A stretch of DNA of 64,000 nt from Kluyvera ascorbata_C (GCF_044197065.1 NZ_JBIQOI010000009.1:1-64000); one strand, 5' to 3'; counted from the first letter of the stretch, positions 28,801 to 36,821 are shown. Made by a program: numbers and translations. Notes: generated from the letters alone by a model not told the origin.

Positions 28801-29043
28801 ATGCGTCTGCGTCCAATCCTGATGACCTCACTGGCGTTTATCCTCGGCGTTATGCCGCTGGTTATCAGCTCTGGTGCAGGCTCCGGTGCACAGAACGCCG
28901 TTGGTACCGGCGTAATGGGCGGGATGGTGACAGCAACCGTTCTGGCTATCTTCTTTGTACCGGTGTTCTTCGTGGTTGTACGTCGTCGTTTCAGTCGTAA
29001 AAACGAAGACCTCGAGCACAGCCATAAGGTAGAGCATCACTAA
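25897..29043 (+). CDS. acrB: Multidrug efflux RND permease AcrB
   Basis: AcrB is the proton-driven inner-membrane trimeric pump for drugs, bile salts and dyes. It is 1048 residues (E. coli 1049). The paired aspartates in GLLVDDAIVVVENVERV near residue 407 and the lysine in GLSAKNAILIVEFAKD near 940 are the proton-relay residues. Two large periplasmic loops and twelve membrane segments are present. CAGGAGCCGTT precedes the ATG. Confidence 0.99.
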   Translation: MPNFFIDRPIFAWVIAIIIMLAGGLSILKLPVAQYPTIAPPAISITAMYPGADAETVQNTVTQVIEQNMNGIDHLMYMSSNGDSTGTATITLTFESGTDPDIAQVQVQNKLALATPLLPQEVQQQGISVEKASSSFLMVVGVINTNGTMNQDDISDYVAANMKDAISRTSGVGDVQLFGSQYAMRIWMDPNKLNNFQLTPVDVISALKAQNAQVAAGQLGGTPPVPGQQLNASIVAQTRLTNTEEFGNILLKVNQDGSQVRLRDVAKIELGGESYDVVAKFNGQPASGLGIKLATGANALDTANAIRAELAKMEPFFPSGLKIVYPYDTTPFVKISIHEVVKTLVEAIILVFLVMYLFLQNFRATLIPTIAVPVVLLGTFAVLAAFGFSINTLTMFGMVLAIGLLVDDAIVVVENVERVMAEEGLPPKEATRKSMGQIQGALVGIAMVLSAVFIPMAFFGGSTGAIYRQFSITIVSAMALSVLVALILTPALCATMLKPIAKGSHGSTKGFFGWFNNMFEKSTHHYTDSVGNILRSTGRYLLLYLIIVVGMAYLFVRLPSSFLPDEDQGVFLSMAQLPAGATQERTQKVLDEMTNYYLTKEKNNVESVFAVNGFGFAGRGQNTGIAFVSLKDWSERPGAENKVEAITGRAMGYFSTIKDAMVFAFNLPAIVELGTATGFDFQLIDQAGLGHEKLTQARNQLFGMIAQHPDVLTGVRPNGLEDTPQFKVDIDQEKAQALGVSISDINTTLGSAWGGSYVNDFIDRGRVKKVYLMSEAKYRMLPEDIGKWYVRGSDGQMVPFSAFSTSRWEYGSPRLERYNGLPSMEILGQAAEGKSTGEAMNLMEELAGKLPAGIGYDWTGMSYQERLSGNQAPALYAISLIVVFLCLAALYESWSIPFSVMLVVPLGVVGALLAATLRGLTNDVYFQVGLLTTIGLSAKNAILIVEFAKDLMDKEGKGLIEATLEAVRMRLRPILMTSLAFILGVMPLVISSGAGSGAQNAVGTGVMGGMVTATVLAIFFVPVFFVVVRRRFSRKNEDLEHSHKVEHH

Positions 29044-29056
29044 AGCTATGCTAACG

Positions 29057-29083
29057 AAAGGGCCGCAGCTGCGGCCCTTTTTT
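29057..29083 (+). terminator. Terminator of acrAB
   Basis: AAAGGGCCGCAGC and GCTGCGGCCCTTT form a compact GC-rich hairpin followed by a run of Ts, fourteen bases after the acrB stop codon. This is a canonical intrinsic terminator. Confidence 0.93.
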
Positions 29084-29564
29084 ATTCCCGTCATTCATCT
29101 TGCATGATGTTTATTTTTTAACCACTCACAAAAACCATTGATACCTTTTATCAAACGAAATTTAAATACCCTTACCTTTCCGATTTAATTGAGATTTATC
29201 TTTAAGTAATTTCGAATAATCCCAATAGGAGCTCAGAATGGAAGCAAATTAAGAATATTCCTATGATTATTAAGCGCACGAAAGCGCCGTTTTCGCGGTC
29301 TAACTCTTTGAATGCTATCTTTATCAAACTAAAGTATGAGACCGTAAGTCATTAACGCCTTTCTGGGACGGGTGTTGTTTATAAAAAAACTAACCATTTG
29401 AGACTTAATTGTAATTTTTCGTAATAGCTCGATGAAATCTTTTGCGGAGTAGATTATAGTTACAGCAGATCAGGAACACGTGCATGTTTCAGGTTAACCA
29501 GTAGTACCCATCCCGCACCGGTATTTTTTACTCGTTGTTCGAACTGCGATAAGGGGGATGCGTT
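29084..29564. other. AT-rich intergenic region upstream of tomB-hha
   Basis: About 480 bases with no established gene. It must hold the tomB-hha promoter. It is clearly more AT-rich than the flanking genes, consistent with the H-NS/Hha-controlled tomB-hha region. Two tiny ORFs are visible: a four-codon one after AGGAG at 29238-29252 and a 30-codon one listed separately. Confidence 0.5.
29263..29355 (+). CDS. Possible 30-residue basic small ORF
   Basis: ATG at 29263 opens MIIKRTKAPFSRSNSLNAIF and ends with ...YETVSH at 29355. It is lysine/arginine-rich. The ribosome binding site is poor (AAGAATATTCCT). I do not recognise the product, and only conservation across related genomes would make it a gene. 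Confidence 0.25.
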   Translation: MIIKRTKAPFSRSNSLNAIFIKLKYETVSH

Positions 29565-29939
29565 ATGGACGAATACTCACCAAAAAGACACGATATCGCA
29601 CAGCTTAAGTTTCTTTGTGAAACCCTGTATCATGACTGTCTTGTCACGCTTGAAGAGAGCAACCATGGCTGGGTGAATGACCCTACCTCAGCGGTTAACC
29701 TGCAGCTTAATGAGCTGATTGAACATATTGCAACGTTTGCACTTAATTATAAAATTAAGTATGACGACGATAATAAACTGATTGCACAGATCGACGAATA
29801 TCTGGATGATACTTTTATGTTGTTCAGTAACTACGGCATTAATAGCAGCGACTTGCAGAAATGGCGTAAGTCAGGGAACAAACTTTTCCGCTGTTTCGTC
29901 AACGCTAGCCGAGCTAATCCTGTTAGCCTTTCTTGTTAA
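29565..29939 (+). CDS. tomB: Hha toxicity modulator TomB
   Basis: TomB (YbaJ) attenuates Hha toxicity and affects biofilm formation and conjugation. It is 124 residues, as in E. coli, with MDEYSPKRHDIAQLKFLCET at the N-terminus. A GGGGGATGCGTT leader gives the ribosome binding site. It is followed 25 bases later by hha, forming the conserved tomB-hha operon. Confidence 0.96.
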   Translation: MDEYSPKRHDIAQLKFLCETLYHDCLVTLEESNHGWVNDPTSAVNLQLNELIEHIATFALNYKIKYDDDNKLIAQIDEYLDDTFMLFSNYGINSSDLQKWRKSGNKLFRCFVNASRANPVSLSC

Positions 29940-29964
29940 AATTATTACAATCAATGGGTGAATT

Positions 29965-30183
29965 ATGTCTGATAAACCATTAACTAAAACTGATTATTTG
30001 ATGCGTCTGAGACGCTGCCAGTCAATTGATACGCTGGAGCGTGTCATTGAAAAAAATAAATATGAATTATCCGATAACGAATTGGCGGTATTTTACTCAG
30101 CGGCCGATCATCGTCTGGCCGAGTTAACCATGAATAAATTGTACGACAAAATTCCTTCGACCGTCTGGAAGTTCATCCGTTAA
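29965..30183 (+). CDS. hha: Haemolysin expression-modulating protein Hha
   Basis: Hha is a 72-residue H-NS co-factor that silences horizontally acquired genes. It is nearly identical to E. coli Hha: SDKPLTKTDYLMRLRRCQ at the N-terminus and KIPSTVWKFIR at the end. Co-transcribed with tomB. Confidence 0.98.
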   Translation: MSDKPLTKTDYLMRLRRCQSIDTLERVIEKNKYELSDNELAVFYSAADHRLAELTMNKLYDKIPSTVWKFIR

Positions 30184-30320
30184 TCTTTATTCATTACAGG
30201 CACGTACCCACTTTTTCCGATTTAAACTATATCTGTGATCGTGGTCACAACGGCAAATAGGGAACGTTCCCAAAACATCATTCACCTTCTATGGTGATGG
30301 CTTCCAGTACAGGGGGCCTC

Positions 30321-30875
30321 ATGAGTGAAGAAAAACGCAAAATGATTGCCGGTGATATTTATCGCCCGGCTGACGATACGCTTAAAGCAGACCGAATGCG
30401 CGCCAGGCAGCTTATTCATCGGTATAACCACACAGGTCCGGATGAGAAAGCCGAACGTCACGCACTGCTGGCAGAACTATTAGGCACCACCCACGATGCC
30501 TAAATTGAACCGACATTCCGCTGCGACTACGGCTACAATATTCAACTCGGCGCCAACTTCTACGCTAATTTCGACTGCGTCATGCTTGATGTCTGCCCTA
30601 TTCACATCGGCGACAACTGCATGCTGGCCCCGGGAGTGCATATCTACACCGCCACTCACCCGCTTGATGCCACAGAACGCAACAGTGGCATAGAGTACGG
30701 AAAACCGGTCACCATTGGTCACAACGTATGGATTGGCGGACGCGCGGTCATTAACCCTGGCGTCACCATTGGTGATAACGTGGTCATTGCTTCCGGCGCC
30801 GTTGTGGTAAAAGATGTTCCAGCAAATGCCGTTGTTGGCGGCAACCCTGCAAGAATCATCAAAATGCTATCCTGA
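30321..30875 (+). pseudogene. maa: Maltose O-acetyltransferase gene broken by an in-frame stop
   Basis: The full frame (start MSEEKRKMIAGDIY, end GGNPARIIKMLS) has 184 codons, the expected Maa length. Codon 61 is TAA (30501-30503), at a position that reads Tyr in E. coli Maa (EAYIEPTFRCDYGYN there; DA-stop-IEPTFRCDYGYN here). The frame continues unbroken on both sides, so a single Tyr-to-ochre change is the simplest cause. The C-terminal left-handed beta-helix repeats and the catalytic His region (YTATHPLD) are intact. A restart at the ATG at 30582 would lack the N-terminal helical domain and the first repeats, so activity is doubtful. Confidence 0.88.
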
Positions 30876-30980
30876 TAACAGACGCTGACTGTTATGCTTT
30901 TTTGCAACCAATCTGTTACTTTTCGTATTGGTTGGCGCAACATACAATAGGCTATTCCGCCCCTCGTTGCCGAGCAAAAG

Positions 30981-31451
30981 ATGTCAGAGATCCAGCGATT
31001 ACTCACGCAAACCATTGATGAACTGAACGCCACTGAAAAGCGCGATAATCGTCCGCGCTTTAGCATCAGCTTTATCCGTAACCATCCCGGCCTGTTTATC
31101 GCCATGTACGCCGCATTCTTCGCTACGCTGGTGGTCATGATGCGTTCTGAGACCCTGGCTGATACAGTCTGGCTACTCTGGCTACTGTTTGCGCTGCTGA
31201 ACGGCTTCTTCTTTTTCGATGTTTATCCACGCTACCGTTATGAAGATATCGATGTGCTCGATTTTCGCGTCTGTTACAACGGCGAGTGGTACAACACGCG
31301 CTTTGTGCCAAAACAGCTTATCGAGCGGATCCTGAACTCTACCCGCGTGGATGGTCAGGCCAAGGCCCAACTGCAAAAAATGGTGTCAACCAAGGGCGAA
31401 CTTTCGTTCTACGATGTCTTCACCCTTACCCGCGTCGAAGCGGCGCAATAA
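30981..31451 (+). CDS. ylaC: Inner membrane protein YlaC
   Basis: A 156-residue protein matching E. coli YlaC in length and sequence (SISFIRNHPGLFIAMYAAFF; FFDVYPRYRYEDIDVLDFRV). Two hydrophobic segments lie near residues 34-75. The function is unknown; it has been linked to acid tolerance in enterics. Its last 26 bases overlap the 3' end of the converging MocR gene. Confidence 0.94.
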   Translation: MSEIQRLLTQTIDELNATEKRDNRPRFSISFIRNHPGLFIAMYAAFFATLVVMMRSETLADTVWLLWLLFALLNGFFFFDVYPRYRYEDIDVLDFRVCYNGEWYNTRFVPKQLIERILNSTRVDGQAKAQLQKMVSTKGELSFYDVFTLTRVEAAQ

Positions 31452-32877
31452 GACGCTGTAGCGTCCGTACCGCCGTCGTAAACTGTGATGCGGACGTATT
31501 ACCATAACCCAGCACCAGTCCTGATTTCGCCTGCTGGCGGTCAAGATAGAAGGTACTAAGCGCGCTGGGTGCCATCTGGTGTAAACGCGCCTGACGCACC
31601 ACCTCCACGTCATCAATTCCTTCAATCACCACCGTCATATGCAGCCCCCCTTCTCCTGCCATCAACTGATGGGGAACGGTCAGTTCCTGCTCCAGCGCCT
31701 CTTGCAACTGCGCCTGCCGTTTACGATAAAGCCGCCGCATTGCCGCCAGGTGGCGAGCATAGTGCCCCTCTTCAATAAAGCAGGCCAGCGCCCGCTGCTC
31801 GGCGCGGTGACCACCGCGTAATAGCGCCCGAATGGCTGGCTGAGCGGCCTCAACCAGCATCGACGGCAGCACCATAAACCCAATGCGTAGCGACGGAAAC
31901 AGCGTCTTGCTGAAAGTACCCAGATAGACCACGGGGGCGTTATCCACCATACCTCGCATCGCCGGGATCGGTTCGCCGCTAAAGCGAAACTCACTGTCAT
32001 AATCATCTTCGACTATCCAGGCCCCCTGTTGGCGAGCATAGTCCAGCAGCGCCAGACGTCTCGTGGCGCTGAGTACGCTGCCGGTAGGATACTGATGCGA
32101 AGGAGAGGTAAAAATCATCGTTGGCGGCGTTAGGTTCGGCGCAATTTGCATCCCTTCGCCGTCGACCGCAACGGCTTCTACCCGTAGCCCTGCGGCCAGA
32201 AAGGCGCTTTTAGCGCCAAAGTAACCCGGATCTTCGACCCAAGCAGTCTGACCAGGCTCACTCAGCAAATGCGTACACAGATTTACCCCTTCCAGCGCCC
32301 CTTCGGTGATGACAATTTGCCGTGCGTCACAGTCAATCCCGCGCGATAGCGCAAGGTGTCGAGCTATCGCTACCCGCAGCGGCCACTCGCCTGCCGCATC
32401 ACCATAACCCAACAGCGAACTCCCCTCTTCACGCAGGACGCGGTCGAGCAACCGTCTCCAGAGCGGCAATGGAAAGTAGTTAATGGCCGGGGTGCCCGGC
32501 GTGAACAGCAGCGGCGGCGTATCGCGCGGTGAAATTTGCGGTAGACGCTGTAGCCGTGAGGGCAGTGTTACCCGCTCCGGCACGGGACCATCAATGCTCG
32601 CCGATTGCGGTAACGATGCCACTCGGGAACCCTGGCGATCCCGGCGAAGATACCCTTCCATCGCCAGTTGCTCCAAAGCGGCGTTCACCGTATTGCGAGA
32701 AATTTGCAGCCGTTCCGCGATAACTCGCGAGCCAGGAAGCCAGCTCTGCGCCTGTAGCTGTCCTTGCATAATGGCCTCTCGCAATGCGGCATAAAGGCTG
32801 CGTTGAAGCGTCTCTTTGCCGCGCATCTGAAGCGAGCGGGATAACAGGGTAAAAAAGGGATCGTCGGGAATATTCAT
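31426..32877 (-). CDS. MocR/PdxR-type transcription regulator (GntR HTH fused to aminotransferase fold)
   Basis: This 483-residue regulator starts at MNIPDDPFFTLLSRSLQ; a longer in-frame start is possible. Residues 20-85 hold a winged helix of the GntR type (AERLQISRNTVNAALEQLAMEGYL). Residues 120-480 form an aspartate-aminotransferase fold. The PLP lysine is in GTFSKTLFPSLRIGF near residue 300, and the DYDSEFRF motif is present. It is divergent from a GNAT acetyltransferase gene, which suggests it controls that gene. The ligand beyond PLP is unknown. Confidence 0.9.
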   Translation of the reverse strand: MNIPDDPFFTLLSRSLQMRGKETLQRSLYAALREAIMQGQLQAQSWLPGSRVIAERLQISRNTVNAALEQLAMEGYLRRDRQGSRVASLPQSASIDGPVPERVTLPSRLQRLPQISPRDTPPLLFTPGTPAINYFPLPLWRRLLDRVLREEGSSLLGYGDAAGEWPLRVAIARHLALSRGIDCDARQIVITEGALEGVNLCTHLLSEPGQTAWVEDPGYFGAKSAFLAAGLRVEAVAVDGEGMQIAPNLTPPTMIFTSPSHQYPTGSVLSATRRLALLDYARQQGAWIVEDDYDSEFRFSGEPIPAMRGMVDNAPVVYLGTFSKTLFPSLRIGFMVLPSMLVEAAQPAIRALLRGGHRAEQRALACFIEEGHYARHLAAMRRLYRKRQAQLQEALEQELTVPHQLMAGEGGLHMTVVIEGIDDVEVVRQARLHQMAPSALSTFYLDRQQAKSGLVLGYGNTSASQFTTAVRTLQRLIAPLRRG

Positions 32878-32889
32878 CGCAGCTCCTGG

Positions 32890-32933
32890 TGGTACCATTA
32901 AAATATAACCAGGTGGCACTTTTTATGGAACCA
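32890..32933. promoter_or_regulatory. Candidate MocR operator repeats
   Basis: TGGTACCA at 32890 and TGGAACCA at 32926 lie exactly 36 bases apart, with an AACCAGGTGG element midway at 32907. Repeats at about 18-base steps in the gap between a MocR gene and its divergent neighbour fit the tandem sites used by dimeric MocR regulators. This is inferred from spacing only. Confidence 0.4.
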
Positions 32934-32981
32934 GTAAACCCCTACGCTCAGCGTATTGTTTATTTTCCCTAAGGAGAGGTT

Positions 32982-33680
32982 ATGAGTCAGCTTAATCAAT
33001 TTGGTCAGTTAATCGGCGATGCCCTGCCGGATTGGCAGCCACGTCCACACCCTGAACGCGTAGTTCTGAAAGGACAGTACTGCCGCCTTGAGCCACTGAG
33101 TCTTCAGCACGCCGATGCCCTGTTTGCCGCCTACCGACAGGCCAGCGATACCCGTAACTGGACGTGGCTGCTGCGAGAGCCAGAAAGTTCGGTGGAAGAG
33201 TATCGTCAGTGGGTGGCAAGCGTCGAAGCGCTACAGGATCCTCTCCATTTTGCGGTGATTGACCTTCGAACGAATCAACCGGTGGGCTCGCTTGCGCTGA
33301 TGCGCATCGACCCGAATCACGGGGTGATGGAAGTCGGCCATGTCCACTTCTCGCCGCTGTTAAGCCGAACCCCCGCCTCCACAGAAGCACAGTGGTTGCT
33401 TATGCGCTACGCCTTCGAAACGCTAGGCTATCGCCGCTACGAATGGAAGTGCAACAGCCTCAATGAACCCTCCCGCAAGGCCGCGCTACGTTTAGGATTT
33501 CAATTTGAAGGTCATTTTCGACAGGCGCTGGTGATTAAAGGGCATAACCGTGATACCGACTGGTTTTCCATTATCGATAGCGAGTGGCCTGGCTTGAACG
33601 GGGCATTTCAGAAATGGCTTGCCGCCGACAATTTTACCGCCGACGGCAAGCAGCGCAGTTCCCTGGAGTCGATGCGCTAA
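32982..33680 (+). CDS. GNAT family N-acetyltransferase, RimJ/RimL-like
   Basis: A 232-residue acetyltransferase of the RimL-like Acetyltransf_3 group. Acetyl-CoA-binding elements show as NSLNEPSRKAALRLGFQFEG near residues 155-174. The N-terminal 40 residues precede the GNAT core (YCRLEPLSLQHADALF). The substrate is unknown; close relatives act on protein N-termini or small amines. TAAGGAGAGGTT is a strong ribosome binding site. Its pairing with a divergent MocR regulator suggests induction by an amine or amino acid. Confidence 0.88.
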   Translation: MSQLNQFGQLIGDALPDWQPRPHPERVVLKGQYCRLEPLSLQHADALFAAYRQASDTRNWTWLLREPESSVEEYRQWVASVEALQDPLHFAVIDLRTNQPVGSLALMRIDPNHGVMEVGHVHFSPLLSRTPASTEAQWLLMRYAFETLGYRRYEWKCNSLNEPSRKAALRLGFQFEGHFRQALVIKGHNRDTDWFSIIDSEWPGLNGAFQKWLAADNFTADGKQRSSLESMR

Positions 33681-33688
33681 ATCATGGC

Positions 33689-33829
33689 TTAGCGACGCTT
33701 TTTGCGTCCCTGAACCGCCTTAAAGCGGGGGTTAGATTTGCAGATAACGTACAGTCGCCCTTTACGTTTCACGATCTGGCAATCCGGGTGGCGCTGTTTG
33801 GCGCTGCGTAATGAGTTTAGTACCTGCAT
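33689..33829 (-). CDS. ykgO: Alternative 50S ribosomal protein L36 (zinc-free)
   Basis: A 46-residue protein, MQVLNSLRSAKQRHPDCQIV then KRKGRLYVICKSNPRFK and the C-terminus QGRKKRR. It matches E. coli YkgO, the L36 paralogue lacking the zinc-binding Cys set. It replaces zinc-bound L36 under zinc starvation. Its ATG overlaps the stop codon of rpmE2 (TAATG), so the two are translationally coupled. Confidence 0.95.
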   Translation of the reverse strand: MQVLNSLRSAKQRHPDCQIVKRKGRLYVICKSNPRFKAVQGRKKRR

Positions 33830-34092
33830 TATGAACCTCGTTTCACATCAATAAAGCGACCAAAACGCTGGCTGAAGCGCGCCACGCTGCCCTCGGTGGA
33901 GGCCGTTCTCTGCTTCCCGGTGTAATACGGGTGCGATTTGGACGACACATCAATCGTGACATACGGATATGTCACACCTTCCAGCTCAATTTCCCGGTCG
34001 GTTTTAATGGTCGAACCCACTTTGAAGTACTCGTTGGCACTGGTGTCATGAAACACTACGGTGCGGTAATGGGGATGGATATTAGCTTTCAT
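33829..34092 (-). CDS. rpmE2: 50S ribosomal protein L31 type B (zinc-free)
   Basis: This 87-residue type B L31 (YkgM) has no CxxC zinc motif. It starts at MKANIHPHYRTVVFHD and ends QRFGRFIDVKRGS. Under zinc limitation it displaces zinc-containing L31 and frees zinc. The upstream Zur box and the downstream alternative L36 gene complete the usual Zur regulon unit. Confidence 0.96.
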   Translation of the reverse strand: MKANIHPHYRTVVFHDTSANEYFKVGSTIKTDREIELEGVTYPYVTIDVSSKSHPYYTGKQRTASTEGSVARFSQRFGRFIDVKRGS

Positions 34093-34110
34093 CTGGCCCT
34101 CGATATTATA

Positions 34111-34125
34111 TGTTATAACATAACA
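34111..34125. promoter_or_regulatory. Zur box upstream of rpmE2-ykgO
   Basis: TGTTATAACATAACA, within TATATGTTATAACATAACAA, matches the enterobacterial Zur palindrome TGTTATANTATAACA with one mismatched position. It lies 18 bases upstream of the rpmE2 start codon. Zinc-bound Zur is expected to repress here. Confidence 0.82.
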
Positions 34126-34212
34126 ATTACGATACGCCGTCAAAAAGCGCTTTGCAACCTTAGATTTTAAAGGGGGATAGCCGAAGTGCAGGCCGCACTC
34201 CGGCAAGAGAGG

Positions 34213-35286
34213 TTAGCGGCTAAGCTGATGCGCAATGGCGCGCAGCTGCTCGGCAATCGCCTGCATATCTTTGCCCTGCTCCACTTTCGCACCGGTAGAG
34301 TGGCGCACGACCAAACGCGCCGGGAGGATGGATGAGGTCCGCGACGAAGCGTTATCGTCGCTTTCAAGAATGCGGCGTACCGCCTCTTTGCCCTGCAGAT
34401 CGAGGTCAAGCGACACGGTGGTCAGCGCCGGGTAGAAAAACGAGCTTTCATAGGTGTCATCGTAACCAATCACCGACTTTTCGCCGGGGATCGCCACCTG
34501 ATGCTGATGAAATGCGCTCAGCACCCCTAACGCCATCTGATCGTTCCCCACCAGCACCGCCGAGAACTCCGGGGTCTCGCGCAGCATCTGCAGCGCGCAG
34601 GCGTAGCCGCTTTGCGCATCCCAGTTGCCGTGCAGCACGGTCACCGGCTTCAGACCATAGCTACTGAGCGTATCCAGCCAGCTTCTCAAACGTAAGTTGG
34701 CAGAGACCGAACTCACCGGCCCGGCCAGTATCGCCATCTCTCGATGACCTGCCTCATACAGATATTTCACGCTGGCACGCGTGCCATCTGCCGGGTTAAA
34801 CGAAACGTTATACACCGAACTATAAGGATCAACATCGAGGAAAAGACAGACGATATCATCGTTATCATCTGCGATTTTCTGCGCCGTTTCAGTCTCTAAC
34901 GGCACGTTGATTATCACTTTGCTCACCAGCTGTGATTTCAGTTCGTTGATTGAATCCTGAATACTATGATTGACGCTCTCATCAATCATCGAAATCAGTA
35001 CCTGATACCCTTCCACATTTGCGTAGCGTTTTACCGCTGCCGCAACCTGAGAAGGCGCATGCAGCGCCAGGGATGTGGTCACCAGCCCAAGGGTATGACT
35101 GGTCTTGCCAACCAACTGCTGGGCCAGTCGGTTTGGGACATAGCGGAGTATCTCGATGGATTTCTCCACCTTGTGGCGTGTGGCTTCGGATACATTGGCA
35201 GATTTATTGAGTACCCTGGACACAGTCTGGTAGGAGACACCCGCATGGCGAGCAACGTCTTCCAAAGTTGCGCTTTTAGACTTCAT
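34213..35286 (-). CDS. ganR: LacI family regulator of the galactan locus
   Basis: A 357-residue LacI/GalR-family repressor. The helix-turn-helix TLEDVARHAGVSYQTVSRVL is at residues 7-26; its VSYQTVSR recognition helix is identical to that of the LacI in this window. The sugar-binding core shows SLALHAPSQVAAAVKR and VIGYDDTYESSFFYP, close to LacI itself. It is divergent from the porin gene and next to the galactan genes, so control of galactan use by galactobiose or a similar inducer is inferred. The gene name follows Dickeya ganR. Confidence 0.85.
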   Translation of the reverse strand: MKSKSATLEDVARHAGVSYQTVSRVLNKSANVSEATRHKVEKSIEILRYVPNRLAQQLVGKTSHTLGLVTTSLALHAPSQVAAAVKRYANVEGYQVLISMIDESVNHSIQDSINELKSQLVSKVIINVPLETETAQKIADDNDDIVCLFLDVDPYSSVYNVSFNPADGTRASVKYLYEAGHREMAILAGPVSSVSANLRLRSWLDTLSSYGLKPVTVLHGNWDAQSGYACALQMLRETPEFSAVLVGNDQMALGVLSAFHQHQVAIPGEKSVIGYDDTYESSFFYPALTTVSLDLDLQGKEAVRRILESDDNASSRTSSILPARLVVRHSTGAKVEQGKDMQAIAEQLRAIAHQLSR

Positions 35287-35555
35287 CGTCCGGTTCCTTA
35301 TGTTGTTATCGCTAGATTGTAACAGGGGTCATCCTAAAAAACGTCTCCCGACCTGATCTATGGCATACGATAACATAAAAAAGACATACGCTCACATAGC
35401 CATACAATCAGAACCCTCCTACACAATCAGCCAGAAATGGCTAATTTATTTGCAGTTAATCACACATCAGCGATCAAATGTTTGCCAGTTTTTACATTTA
35501 GGCATTTTATTACACACGTTATGTGAACGTACTACAAAACAAAACGAGGATAATA
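35287..35555. promoter_or_regulatory. ganR/ganL divergent promoter region
   Basis: An AT-rich 269-base gap. TTTGCAGTTAATCACA (35449-35464) is a half-good CRP site. CGCTCACA (35389-35396) equals the conserved half of the lacO-like sites in this window. The 19-base imperfect palindrome TATGGCATACGATAACATA (35360-35378) is another operator candidate. None is proven. Confidence 0.45.
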
Positions 35556-36821
35556 ATGAAAACAACCCTACGCACGCTTTCAATTGCGTTGGCTACTGCG
35601 CTGACTTCATCTTCTCTGCTGGCGGCAACGTCAGTTCCTATTGATTTCCATGGCTACCTCCGCTCTGGCGTAGGGGTTTCTGGCGATGGCGGAATGCAAG
35701 AATGGCAAAAGAACAAACTCGGCCGTTTGGGAAACGAAGCCGACACCTACGGTGAGCTTGAATTGGGCTCTGAGGTGTATAAGAAAAACGATGTCAGTTT
35801 CTATCTGGACTCAATGGTCAGCATGGTCTCCGACGGTTCAAACGATAACGAAACCACCCTCGGCGACGATGCGCAGTTTGGTCTGCGTCAGTTAAACCTG
35901 CAGATTAAAGGGCTTATCCCGGGCGATCCAAATGCGGTTATCTGGGGCGGTAAACGCTATTACCAACGCCACGACCTGCACATCATTGATACCAAATACT
36001 GGAATATTTCCGGTTCCGGCGCCGGGATCGAAAACTACACCGTCGGCCCAGGCGCGGTGTCATTAGCGTGGATCCGCGGCGACGCCAACGACGTCGACTA
36101 TCGCGTTGACGGCGATAACGACGTCAACATCAACTACATTGACCTTCGCTATGCGGGCTGGAAACCATGGACCGGCGCCTGGACCGAATTCGGTATCGAC
36201 TACGCCATGCCGAATCCAACCGACAAACAGAAAGATTACGGCGGCCTGTATGATGCCGATAACGGTGTGATGCTGACCGGCGAAATCAGCCAGGATATGT
36301 TTGGCGGCTATAACAAGCTGGTGCTGCAGTATGCCAACAAAGGCCTGGCGCAGAACATGGTTTCCCAGGGCGGCGGTTGGTACGACATGTGGAACTACGT
36401 CAACGATGCCACCGGCTATCGTGTTATCAACACCGGTCTGATCCCGATTACCGACAAGTTCTCTCTCAACCACGTGCTGACCTACGGTTCAGCGGATAAC
36501 ACCACCGAGTACACCGATAAATCACGTCTGGTCTCGCTGGTTGGCCGCGCGCAGTATCAGTTCACTGAATATGTACGTTTGATCGGTGAGGTGGGTGGTT
36601 TCTATCAGAAAGACTCCTACACCAACGGCAGCAACTATAAGCAGAGCGGCGAGAAATACACCATCGCATTAGGCCTGGCAGATGGCCCTGACTTTATGTC
36701 TCGTCCGGAACTGCGCGTCTTTGCCTCTTACCTGAATGATTCCGAGCAGGGCAATGCCTTCAACGACGGCACCGCCAGCGATACCTGGAACTTCGGCGTG
36801 CAGGTAGAAGCCTGGTGGTAA
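35556..36821 (+). CDS. ganL: Maltoporin-like outer membrane porin for galactan oligosaccharides
   Basis: A 421-residue LamB-family porin. Residues 1-24 are a signal peptide (MKTTLRTLSIA...LLAATS). The mature N-terminus VPIDFHGYLRSGVGVSGDGG and the terminal aromatic residues (VQVEAWW) are typical of an 18-strand maltoporin. Conserved LamB segments such as WGGKRYYQRHDLHIIDTKYW are present. Position beside the GH53/GH42 enzymes suggests uptake of galacto-oligosaccharides, like Dickeya GanL. ACGAGGATAATA precedes the ATG. Confidence 0.9.
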   Translation: MKTTLRTLSIALATALTSSSLLAATSVPIDFHGYLRSGVGVSGDGGMQEWQKNKLGRLGNEADTYGELELGSEVYKKNDVSFYLDSMVSMVSDGSNDNETTLGDDAQFGLRQLNLQIKGLIPGDPNAVIWGGKRYYQRHDLHIIDTKYWNISGSGAGIENYTVGPGAVSLAWIRGDANDVDYRVDGDNDVNINYIDLRYAGWKPWTGAWTEFGIDYAMPNPTDKQKDYGGLYDADNGVMLTGEISQDMFGGYNKLVLQYANKGLAQNMVSQGGGWYDMWNYVNDATGYRVINTGLIPITDKFSLNHVLTYGSADNTTEYTDKSRLVSLVGRAQYQFTEYVRLIGEVGGFYQKDSYTNGSNYKQSGEKYTIALGLADGPDFMSRPELRVFASYLNDSEQGNAFNDGTASDTWNFGVQVEAWW

